Shown here piece by piece: positions 23,326 through 33,770 of a stretch of DNA of 64,000 bases. The stretch lies in assembly GCF_026210795.1 (NCBI RefSeq), contig NC_089430.1:434001-498000 (forward strand). The letters run 5' to 3'. The position numbers and the translations under genes are program-made. How positions within the stretch are numbered: the stretch's first letter is position 1; the number at the start of each line of letters is the position of its first letter. The notes beneath the pieces are model-generated. The model had not been told where the DNA came from, ran no database searches, and saw nothing but the letters and a program-made list of their open reading frames with translations. The DNA comes from Rhizophagus irregularis (taxonomy: Eukaryota; Glomeromycota; Glomeromycetes; Glomerales; Glomeraceae).

Positions 23326-25312
23326 TTACTTTGTAAAATCAGTAATCTCCATGGTATCATATTTTGAAAGATTCTTTGTATAAGGGTTAAGTAATCGAGA
23401 AGTATATATAGCTTGTGTTTGAGTAGTTAATTGGTTATTCTTAATTGATAAAAGATTTTCTTTTCTATATTCTTGTGTCTCATTAAATTGCTTTTCGATT
23501 TCATGGTATTGCTGTTCCTCTACTTCATATTCTTGATCTAATTAATGATAAAATTGATCAATCAATTCTTTTATTTCAATAGAATTTGGTCTGTTATCCG
23601 GACTTAAATCCCAACATCTTTTCATTAGATCAATATAACATTTTGGTATAATTTTTTCATTTATTTCAGGTCTAACCCCGTTACATATACTTTACACCAT
23701 ATATTCGAATAAATATCATTTCTTTTACCACATTTTTTACAATATTTTTTAAGATAATATTGGGAAAAAACCAAGATATAATCCTTTGTGTCTGGATTTT
23801 GAGATATGCCATAATATATCAATATTGTATTAATATAATCAATACAGATTATTTATACCTTATTGATAACTTCGTCAGTAATATCTTGTAAGTTACGCAG
23901 ATATCTTAAACAAACTATTCCGCGTGATATTCTTATCCATTTTTCCTCGCTAGTGTTATAGTAAAATGGACCTTCCTTACATACTACTGTAGTCAAGCAA
24001 TTATCTCCTATTTCTTTAACATTGATAAACTCATTATATGGTATCCATTCAAATACAGGATCATGAGGCTTGTTAATTTCTAATCGCATTTTTTGAATAA
24101 GGTCATTAATTTTATCATTTCCACTAGTCCGGTTTATAAAATTATTTCTTAAATAGTTTATATGACATGTTTTACACCATTTATCCCATTCACGTTCATA
24201 TTTATTACCACATTTTTTACAATAAATTTTAATATATTTAGTTTCAAAAACCAAAATATAATCTTTTGTGTCCGAATTTTGAGATATTCCATAATTTTGA
24301 TAATCATCGTTTGAATAATCATAGTTTGATGAAATATAATTTAATAAAGATGATTCAATCTAATAAAAAAAAAAAGAAATTAATATCATGTTAATATTCA
24401 AACTAAAATCAATAGAAAATTTAGTACCTCATATTGTGAATTATGTAGATATCTTAAACAAACTCTTTCATGTGGCGATTCTCTTATCCATTCTTTTTTA
24501 CTAGTGTCATAATATAATGGACCATCCTTCCATATTGCTGTAGTCAGACAATTATCTCCTATTTCTTTAACATTGATTTACTCATTATATGGTATCCATT
24601 CAAATATAGCATCATTAAATTTATTAATTTTTAATTGCATTTTTTGAATGAAATCATCAATTTTTTCATTTCCACTAGTCCAGTTTGTAAAATTATTTTT
24701 TAAATGATTTATTTGACATGTTTTACACCATTCATTCCGTCTATTTTGTCTATTTTCGTATTTTTTACCACATTTTCCACAACATAGTTTAAAATATTCT
24801 TGGGAAAAAATCAAAATATAATCTTTTGTTTCTGGATTTTGAGATAATCCATAATTACTATCTAAAATACCTTCAAATAACAAACTATCATATGATTTGA
24901 CCTACAAAAATACAAAAAAAAAAAATATTAACATATATGACAAAATTCTAATTAAATTTATAGATAAATCTCATACCTCATTTATAAATTCGTCAGAAAT
25001 ATTTTGAGAGTCATATAGAAATCTTAATGCAACCTTTTCATACGGTATTCTTATCCATTCATGTCTACAATAATGTAATAAACCTTCTTTCCATATTGCC
25101 GTGGCTAAACCGTTATTTCCTATTTCTCTAATATCGATAAGTTTAATGTATGGTATCCATTCAAACACTACGTCATATTTATCGTATTTTAATTGCTTTT
25201 CTTGAATGAGGTTATCAATTATTTTATTCCCACTACTCCAATTTGCAAAATTTTTTGCAATAATTTCCCTTCCACTGTTTAGGTTCAGAGAATTTTTTGT
25301 AAGAAATTCCAT
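23326..25312 (-). pseudogene. Locus B: dead relative of genes C and D
   Basis: Starts at ATG 25312 with an exon (25312-24977, 336 nt) nearly identical in plan to exon 1 of C and D. Two more module exons follow, 24901-24428 and 24359-23859. Exon 2 has an in-frame stop in its PYNEF motif (near 24578) and lacks the end of alpha-C. After that comes part of another zinc-ribbon unit without its acceptor. Near 23690 its WCK codons run straight into SICNGVRPEINE of the C-lobe, out of frame. The whole of beta4 to alphaF, including HRD, DMG and APE, is gone. The remaining C-lobe end also has an in-frame stop near 23543. The tail through EITDFTK survives. It cannot make a kinase. Confidence 0.85.
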
Positions 25313-25420
25313 TGAAATGTTAAATTTTTTGAGAAAAAATAACTCCTCAATTTAAATGGCGTGAAAAGACGGTGCAATAAAACTAAATTTGGTTAACAAA
25401 GGGAATATGGCGTAAGCATA
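25313..25420 (-). promoter_or_regulatory. 5' flank conserved among loci B, C and D
   Basis: CTCAATTTAAATGGCGTGAA and the following purine-rich stretch precede all three genes (also 46630-46720 and 60512-60610). This shared upstream block is the best candidate for a common promoter; it may equally be passive hitch-hiking. Confidence 0.4.
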
Positions 25421-27323
25421 AATCTTTTATTGACAATCACGGTATCAATTTATCGATCATTCCAATTAACGTTAGATTATTTTTATTTAAGACGTCAAAA
25501 GTTTTTTTAGACAATAATCTAAATAATAAAATCTTTAGATTTTCTCATTTCTAACTCTATTAATACTGAAAATTCCCATGATTGCACATTTTCATATAAT
25601 AATACTGTTCGAACTTTATTGGACCCCAATTGGCCATAAATATCCTCCGTTGAAATTACATGTGCATATCCAATCCTCTTGAAATAAGAAAAAAAATCTT
25701 ATAATTTTAAGAAAGTGAATTATTATGGAATTAGTAGTTTTGAGTCCTAAATTTCATAATGAAACAATATAATAAATTATAATTAAGTAATTAAGTGGAT
25801 ACAAATAGACAAATGTATTAATTTACCTATATCAACAAGATAATTATTTTGCTCTAACTTTTTAGCAACCTTTAAGATGATAATCATCTAAATTGTACAT
25901 TAGTTGGTATGATAGTTTTGATCGATTTAATACATTAAAAGAAAAAATTTGTACCAGCATCGAGACGGGATATAATTTGCCCGAATAAAGTTACAAAAGT
26001 AATATCATCAAACTAAATAGGTTCCTTAATAAGTTAGCTGCTTGATGTATAGTCAGTGAATTTATTAAGTATAAGGCGCAGTATTATATTTATTAGAAGT
26101 ATATAAAAATATGAGAAATATTATTTGTTAAAAATCTCCTGGGTCACGAGATTAAAATGACTCATATGTAACGTTCCAAGTTACATAGTTCTATTTTTAA
26201 TTTTCTTTATGGTTTTATAATTTTGGGAAATAATTGATTTTATCGTAGAGTAAAAATCAGACAATAACTTTTTCTTGTTGGGTAATCTGTTGTACTCTTT
26301 AAAATACTGTATTACAATTTTTTTTTTATATTTTTTAAAATAAAGTGAACCATAAACTCCCAGGTAAACGATCATCAAAACGTATACTCTTTTTTACATG
26401 AAAACTTTGCCCGCGAATTTAATATCTTAGATTTTGATTATTGGATTTAAGATAAGAATAATGAATCTATAACGCCCACTCCCCCTTCCCGTGAATATAT
26501 ATTTTTTCATAAATCATAAAAAAAAAAATTTTTTTAACCCGTATTACGCAAAATTTCAGATGATGTGAAATAACAAATAAAAATAATAAATAAATCATGC
26601 TTCTGAAAAAAAATTTCCAAAATCGATATTATTGAAAAAAACTGAATTCAGTTTTTTTTTTTTTGAAAACATTCTAATGTTTAAATGAAAAAAACAAATA
26701 TATTAAAATTTGGAATTCAATTTGCTCTCATAAAACTTGATTTAGCTGAAAATAAAAATAAAATTAAATAATAGGAAATTAAAGATCGAGATATTCTTTT
26801 TTTTTTTTGTATAAAGTACCGAATGTTTTAAAGTTTTGGAGCCACGTAATTTTCTATTTCGCCAATGATTAATTAAATCATGTCAATCCGTCAAATTTGC
26901 CGCACAATTACTGTTAAGTATATACTGTACAATACGAATAATTTTGGTCAAAGAATATTAAAATAATATTTATAACTAAAAATTTTAGAGAATAAAATAG
27001 ATGATGTATTTATTTTATTTATTTTTCTTTGATCACGTCGCTACATTGTATAATAAAAATAAAAAATTTATATAAGGAAATTTGCTAAGATAATATAATA
27101 ATAAAAGTACTGAAATCAAAAAAGAATTTATATAAGAAAATGGAATAATATATAACATAAAATTTTTTTGAACTATATACTAATTTAAAATTGAAAAAAT
27201 TTATTCATCACGCGTGCGATGTCATCGCTACCTTTTATCACCCATGTCACTCTCCTTTATTTTGGTTGGTATTACATAATTTCGCCTAGAGGCGATGCAA
27301 TAAATAAATTTACTTCTTAAAAT
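25421..27323. other. AT-rich non-coding region
   Basis: About 1.9 kb with no sustained coding frame, recognisable RNA gene or repeat. Confidence 0.45.
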
Positions 27324-29181
27324 TTATTCATCATCATCTTGCTTAAGATCTATTTTTTTTTTAAAAAAAAAATAATAATTAAATTAAATTAATAATTTCA
27401 TATGTTTAATAAACAGATATCTTACCCAATTCATCTAATTCACAATCCAAACATTCAGAAACTATTAATAAAATGAAAATAAATATTATTATATAATAAT
27501 CACGATAATCATTAATAATGCAAATATATACTTACTTGGATTTGCTGATGATGATGAAATAGTTTCTATTAAAAAAATAAAAAAATCAATAAAATATATT
27601 TTCATATTAATTTATAAAACGTATATTTACCTTGAACTGAAGATAAATAATCGGTTGAATTAACTGGTTCTGGAAGATTTTGAAAATTTAAAAGTCTGCT
27701 AGTATAAATTGCTTGTGGGTGTGTTTGAAGATTTTTAGATTTATTTTCATTTGTTCTGTTTTTTAATTTATTCTCTTTAATTTTTTCACATTCTTTTATT
27801 TGAGAATAAATTTCGTCACTTTCGTCATCAATGCCATCATAAAAATATTTATAAAATATTTGACGTAATTCTTTAGCAGTTGGTCTATTTTCTGCTTTAG
27901 CATCCCAACATTTAATAATCAAATCTACAATTAATTTTGGTGTATCTTCAGAAATTTTTGGTCTAAATCCTTTACATATTTTAACAACCAAAAAATGATC
28001 ATGAGGAATATCATTATGAGGAATTTCTTCTGACATAAGTTCATTCATTATTATTCCAAATGAGTAAATATCTGATGCTTTTGTATATTGATATCCACGT
28101 AAAACTTCGGGTGCCATATATGGTATTACTCCATAAATTCCTTTTCGTTCATTATCATTTACTGGTTGACACATTCCCAAATCACTAATTGATAGTATTT
28201 CATCATCATTATATTGTAATATATTGCCCGAATGAAAATCTTTATGAATATTTCCAGCATCATGAATACCTGATAGTCCATCTATAATATAAAATAAATA
28301 ATCTATTTTGGTTTTATAATCTGAACCTTTCGTTAAAATATTTCTCAAATTTCCACCCTCACAATATTTTAAAACCATCATATAATCTTTAGTATTTGGA
28401 TCTTGAGTTATTCCAAAACACATAACAGTAATAGAAAAATGAAAATGACCTGAAATATAATATTTAATCTAAATTCATTAAAAAGAGAAATTTTGTTAAT
28501 AAATTACGTATTAAAATACAAATATTAATAAGCAATATTTATTTTAATTACCTCATTAAAAAAATCATTACTTATATTATTAGATGAATTATTTAAACTT
28601 TTCAATGCAACTTTTCTTGAAGTTCGGATCCATTCTTGATTTTCAATATCCCAATGCCCAATTTTTCCTTCGGGCCAGTCAGCCGAATAAATTTTACTAA
28701 AACCACCTCTAGTAAGATAGGTAACATTTTCAAATTTTTCAAAAGGTATCCATTCAAGACATTTTGTGCAAAAAAAAGCATTAAGTTGTGATTGTTGTAT
28801 AAATTCATCAATATTATTATTTCCACTAGTCCAATTGTTAAAATTTTCCTTTAATCTTTTAGCATTACAAGGTTGGCACCAATATAATCCTGTACCTGGT
28901 TCATTACATTCTCCACATACTCCGTATGCTTCTTTTCTTTTTTCTAAATCCATAATATTTACTCTTTTAAGAATGGAACCAGTTTCATCTGATTCAGTAG
29001 TTGAATCAGTTGAAAAAATTGTAGCGTGGAGCTATCAAAATGAAAGATTAAAAAATTTTAATAAATATCTATATTGTTTATTATATTATAATATTTTTAC
29101 CTGATATTCACCATCGCATTCTTTCCATAAATTTTTAACATCAGTTTTAGTTGTATCTGAATTTTGTTTTGAAGTATCCAT
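27324..29181 (-). CDS. Gene G: zinc-ribbon protein kinase, TKL-like
   Basis: Six exons right to left: 29181-29101, 29031-28552, 28468-27631, 27565-27536, 27461-27426, 27349-27324. All phases join to 497 codons (496 aa). Start MDTSKQNSDTTKTDVKN. A ribbon CGECNEP...WCQPC is followed by NWTSGNNNIDEFIQQ, LEWIPFEKFENV, glycine loop TRGGFSKIYSADW and ALK. Exon 2 ends at the alpha-C Glu (FFNE). The C-lobe has HKDFHSGN (Arg of HRD replaced by Lys), SDLGMCQ, APEVLRG and a tail QAIYTSRLLNFQNLPEPVN. Three mini-exons add TISSSSANP, SECLDCELDEL and the acidic end KQDDDE. Catalytic Lys, Asp and Asn are present, so activity is likely. Structure is well supported by phase agreement at five junctions. Confidence 0.87.
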
Positions 29182-30290
29182 TTTATTAATATTTTCTAAG
29201 TAAAAATATAACACTTACTTATAATTTAGTGAAAATACTCAATTGAAAAAAAAATTATTTTTCAAAAAAAATGTAAAAAAAAAAAAAATCGAATGTTACG
29301 TTAAAATCTAATTTGTCATTAAATGCAGATCTTCCCTAATTGATATTACATAATGACCTTAATTTAGAATTTTTGTGTTAATGTTATGACCTCATGACTA
29401 AGGGTTTCTTCATTTAAAATAAGATTCGGATTTTAAAGTTTCAGAAAAAAAAAAAATTTTTTATCTGGTTTATTTTAATTTTCCTTTTATAATAATACAA
29501 ATAAACATATCTGATATGTAAATGATGAAATTTTCCTTTTTTAGGTAGAACTTATATCCTGATAAAATTAACTTTTTTACTTCATTGATAAAAAAAAAAT
29601 ATATTTAATAGTGTAATATACCTTAATGGCTTAATCTTTTGATACTGTAAGCAGTGATAACTATTTTTTATTTCTTGTGTTTGGAGAAAAATGAAAAATT
29701 AATTACAGCGGTTTTCAAAATTATGCCGATCATGTGTTGATCAATTCTAAGCCACATCAACTTCGTTTCTTACAATAAAATTTTAATATTTTTTTTGTCA
29801 AATTTATTTTGATATTTGGATAAATAGACACTTTATTAGACATATTTAATAAGTGCACAAAGTTTTTATCCGTTATTATATCCTTTAAGAGTTTAAATCT
29901 CAACTTTTTTTAAAGTTTTTAAGGTTCACAATAAATCATAAAATCATAAATAGGAATCATAGTGAAATTTTCAAAAGTTTGCTCTTTTTCCTATTTTAGA
30001 AGTGATATAATGGATATTTGAAAATGTTTACTGCATATTCTAAAAATAATTATTGAGTTAGGATAAGTCTCATTGTATAAAATAATAGCAGATGATAGTG
30101 TATAATTAATTAATTATGAGTTTATTTATTTTGTTAGTTGTGAAATTGTCTAGAAATTAGTACATTTTTTATTAGCGTTAGATATTGTATGACAAACTTT
30201 TGGGAAACTAATGAAAACCATGTTAAATAACTTAGGTAACTAATTAATTGATATAAGTTAATCGTATTTTATATTAAGAAATTTTTACTT
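29182..30290. other. Upstream flank of gene G and AT-rich spacer
   Basis: Poly-A and poly-T runs; nothing coding recognised. The promoter of gene G should lie within the first few hundred bases. Confidence 0.4.
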
Positions 30291-30371
30291 ATCACTTCTT
30301 TTTGTCTCCTATCAATCCTTTTCGTCTCCCATCACTCCTCTTTATCTTCTCATCATTTCTTTTCATCTCCC
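30291..30371. repeat. 20-bp minisatellite, four copies
   Basis: Imperfect units of the form ATCACTCCTTTTCGTCTCCC repeat about every 20 bp four times. Pyrimidine-rich on the plus strand. Confidence 0.65.
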
Positions 30372-30583
30372 ATCATTTGAAAAAAAAAAATTCTAAAAAA
30401 TGGTTTCATTTGAAAATATTTGTCATTTGAAAAAAGAAAAAAAAAAAAATTTCAAATAAAAATTTCGCACAAAAAACTATTTTATAAAAAATTCGTAACT
30501 GTATTTATTTAATAATACATAATTCTATAGGTGACATTCAAGAAATTTATGCCGCAGTAACGATCTAGACTTTATAATTGACT

Positions 30584-30758
30584 TTATCTTCTATTACCTA
30601 ATAAATTCAAGAAACTGGTATCAAGATAATATTCTTTAAGTATATTTTCAATGCTTTGAACACGTTCTTCTAAAGTAACATTTCTGGTCCTTCCGCTAAT
30701 GAATGGAATTGGTTCATAGTATTTAGTTTGAATTTTCTTTATAAGTCGTCTTTGATAT
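30584..30758 (-). pseudogene. Orphan 3'-terminal exon of unknown family
   Basis: An acceptor-like ACAAG precedes 58 codons, beginning YQRRLIKKIQTKYYEPIPF, then SGRTRNVTLEERVQSIENIL, and ending at TAA. Amino-acid use is natural, with a predicted amphipathic helix after TLEERV. I see no upstream exon within about 350 bp to the right, so it may be a fragment left by rearrangement. Function unknown. Confidence 0.4.
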
Positions 30759-30759
30759 C

Positions 30760-31380
30760 TTGTACATAAACAATTAAAATATTAAATGCATGTGTTTGCA
30801 AAAATCCCTTATCGAAAGGAATAAATTTTAATTTACAAATAAATAATTTTTAATAAAGAAAATAATATTGTTTTATTCGAAGTACATTATCACTAACATC
30901 TGTATAAAAAAAAATAAAATTATTTTACATTATCAAATAAACTGACGATCAGGAGCTGCGGCGTAAAGGTTAAAATAAAATAAAAACCATACCACTATAT
31001 TATTTATATTATTTATAATATACAAATCACGTCTCATAGACTCATGCAAACAACCAGATTTAACTTTATAAATCTTATAAGCGGACCTTCAAAATTTTAT
31101 GCATGATCCAATATATCGAGCTTCAAGCAAGCTTATTTTTCATCACATGATGATCACATGATCAATAATATCAATAACCATGAGTCATCTTTTTACTATT
31201 GATTTGTTTGATCATGACGCGATTATTGATTCTGGCTATAGCAAACTCACAAACTCCATGGGAAAAAAAATTTTTTGTATGACAATTTTTTTTATATAAA
31301 GTACCTCTCCATCCGAAAAATTTTTTTAAAAAAATATCCTTCTCTTCTCCTAAAAAAACTCGAACAAAAACTTTTTTTTT
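30760..31380. other. Non-coding spacer
   Basis: AT-rich. No gene supported. Confidence 0.35.
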
Positions 31381-31598
31381 CACATAGTAACCCATCTTCT
31401 TCATGGTTTCCTTATCCTTTTTGGCGTTTCAAAACTACGTGGAGGATATTTTTCAAAAAGTTTCTTTTAAAAATTATTTTAATTTTTATTATTTTTAACT
31501 TTATTTTGTTTATATATAAGAAACCTCACTCACACACTTTAGTGCGGTAGTAACTTATCTTCTTCGTAGTTTTCTTATTTTTTTTGGCGTTTCAAACA
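31381..31598. repeat. Direct repeat pair, about 160 bp apart
   Basis: AGTAACCCATCTTCTTCATG... at 31386-31440 is repeated as AGTAACTTATCTTCTTCGTAG... at 31548-31600. Both end in TTTTGGCGTTTCAAA. They lead into the G-rich satellite and are probably part of the same composite repeat. Confidence 0.6.
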
Positions 31599-31619
31599 CT
31601 TTTATTGGATCTCCTTTTA

Positions 31620-32308
31620 GGCCCTTTTCTTTACGTCTCTCTTTAGGTATGTGGGTAGTGCGAGAGTATGGGTTTGTGTGCGGGTTTGTGTATGTGGTTT
31701 TTCATTTTATTTTTATTTCGTCATCTTTTTTTTTTAGGTTTATCTTCTCTCTGTCTAGGTCTTCTCTTTATTAGATTTTCTTTTAGGTCCTTTTCCTTTA
31801 CGTCTCTCTTTAGGTATGTGGGTAGTGTGGTTGGGAGTGCGGGTGGGTGTGGGAGTGTGGGTGTGGGAGTGTGGGTTGGGAGTGCGGGTGGGAGTGTGGG
31901 AGTGTGGGAGTGTGGGAGTGTGGGTTGGGAGTGTGGGAGGAGTGTGAGAGTGTGGGTTGTGTGTGGGTTTGTGTATGGGGTGTTTCATTTTATTTTTTTT
32001 TCGTCATCTTTTTTTTAGGTTTATCTTCTCTCTGTCCAGGTCTTCCCTTCATTAGATCTCCTTTTTAGGCCTTTATTCTTTCCACCTCTCTTTAGGTATG
32101 TGGGTAGTGTGGGTTGGGAGTGCGGGTGGGAGTGTGGGAGTGTGGGTTGGGAGTGCGGGTGGGTGTGGGAGTGTGGGAGTGTGGGTTGGGAGTGCGGGTG
32201 GGAGTGTGGGAGTGTGGGTTGGGAGTGTGGGTTGGGAGTGCGGGTGGGTGTGGGAGTGCGGGTTGGGAGTGTGGGTTGGGAGTGTAGAAGTGTGGGTTGG
32301 GAGTGCGG
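31620..32308 (+). repeat. G-rich composite satellite
   Basis: A higher-order unit repeats: a pyrimidine-rich lead (GGTTTATCTTCTCTCTGTC, then CGTCTCTCTTTAGGTATG), followed by runs of GTGGGAGTGTGGGTTGGGAG. The G-runs are longest at 31820-31960 and 32100-32308. Dense GGG triplets with short spacers meet the usual G-quadruplex pattern. Long open frames on both strands here (Pro-His-Thr or Val-Gly-Cys repeats) follow from the repeat and are not genes. The array resumes at 33602 after an insertion. Confidence 0.85.
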
Positions 32309-33601
32309 CCCTATAAGAAATATGTATACGGAAAGGATACGTTTTGTATACATTTTATGCACGTTTCTATAGATTCCGTATACAAATTCCGTGTATTTAA
32401 TAAGCAATTCATTTTTGAACATCTTTTAAAAAAACTAATGTATACAAAATGTATACGGAAAAAATTAATCATGCGGAATTTTTAAACTTAATATTTTTAG
32501 AAAATAATTTTACAAAAATCTCGTATCATAACACGAGATCACGTGATTGTTTATTGTTTTGTTATGATACGTTTATTTTTTTTTTTTTTGTGCCTCTTTT
32601 AAAAAAAATTTTTTTTTCATCACTCTTCTTTAAAAAAAATTTTTTTTTGATTTTATTCTTTTATTCCCACTCTTCTTTTTTTAAAAAAATTTTCTTCTTT
32701 ATATTTCTATTTCCTCTTTATAAAAAATTTTTTATTTTTCTAACTTTGACGTCCTCTTTTTAAAAAAAAAATTTTTTTAACTTTCCTAACTTCATTACCC
32801 CTCTTTAAATTTTTTTTTTTTTGATCTATTCTTTATTCCCTTTTCTTTTTTATTTATATTTATCCCTTTTTTTATTTCATAGGCCAGCAGATTTTTTTTT
32901 GTGAGAGGATTCAGTTTCTTTTTTCTTTTTTGTAGATCAGTTTGAGAGTCCTTTAGGTTGTTTCAGTTTTATTGCTTCAGAGTCTTCTTTTTTTGTAGGT
33001 CAGTATTGGATTTATTTTGTTGTTTTGGTTTCTTTTTTATCAGATGCTTCATAATTCTTTTCTTTTATGTAGGTCAGACATTCTGGAGTTCTCTTTCTTT
33101 TTTTGTAGGAATGCTGGCCTTTGGTGACTTGGACGATTGCAGATACTATATGAAGGGGGGGTTTGTTTCCAATTAAGTTAGACATTCTTATGTTTCTTTT
33201 TTTTGTTTTTTAGGTTGTTTGACTCCAAATGAACCTGAACTTACAGATAATTTTGGTTGCAATAGGGTGGTTTTAATAAAGAGGGAATTTTCATAATATA
33301 TTTGTATTTTGTTTATTTTTTATTTTTTATTTAATTTAATAAAGTAAAATTAGATTTATGTAAATACAATTATAGTAAGCTGTAATTAGTAAATTTAGTG
33401 ACCAAATCGTATAAATTTCGTGATAAAATCAGTGATCAAATCATGTAAATTCCATATGAATTCCGTGCAAATTCCGTATCCAAACCATATTTTTAGTGAT
33501 ACGGAATTGTGCATTTTTCCGTATCCTATTATGATACGTTATTTCTAAGGAAAAAAATCGTATAAAAACTTTATAAAAAACGTATCCAATTTTTTATAGG
33601 G
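32309..33601. mobile_element. 1.29-kb TIR element inserted in the satellite
   Basis: The left end CCCTATAAGAAAT and the inverted right end CCCTATAAAAAAT match at 12 of 13 positions. The G-rich array stops at the left end and resumes at the right end. CGG flanks both sides (32306-32308 and 33602-33604), compatible with a 3-bp target duplication. Subterminal GTATACGG/GGATACG words recur at both ends. The interior is T-rich with A8T8-type hairpins and no transposase frame, so it is a non-autonomous DNA transposon. Superfamily not assigned. Confidence 0.7.
32929..33215 (+). repeat. Array of polypyrimidine-AG motifs
   Basis: Five T-rich tracts ending in TAG follow each other: TTTTGTAGATCAG, TTTTGTAGGTCAG, TTATGTAGGTCAG, TTTTGTAGGAATG and TTTTTTAGGTTG, spaced roughly 30-100 bp apart within the TIR element. 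Each looks like a 3' splice site. They may be decayed tandem repeats. Confidence 0.5.
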
Positions 33602-33770
33602 CGGGTTGGTGTGGGTCTGTGGGAGTGTGGGTTGAGTATGTAGTGTTTCATTTTATTTTTTTTTCGTCATCTTTTTTTTTAGGTTTATCTTCTCTCTGTC
33701 TAGGTCTTCTAGGTCTTTTTCTTTTAGGCCCCTTTCTTTGCGTCTTCCTTTCATACAAATTCTGTATTGC
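33602..33770 (+). repeat. Continuation of the G-rich satellite
   Basis: GTGGGAGTGTGGG runs followed by the same CGTCATC...GGTTTATCTTCTCTCTGTC lead found at 31720-31770 and 32010-32040. This confirms that one array was split by the TIR element. Confidence 0.75.

Noticed and set aside
31820-32308. Telomeric repeat array
   Set aside because: The unit is irregular and long, lacks a TTAGGG-type period, and is internal between normal sequence.
31668-32422. Long frames on both strands in the G-rich array
   Set aside because: They exist because the repeat unit lacks stops; the products are simple Gly/Val/Cys or Pro/His/Thr repeats that shift with repeat number.
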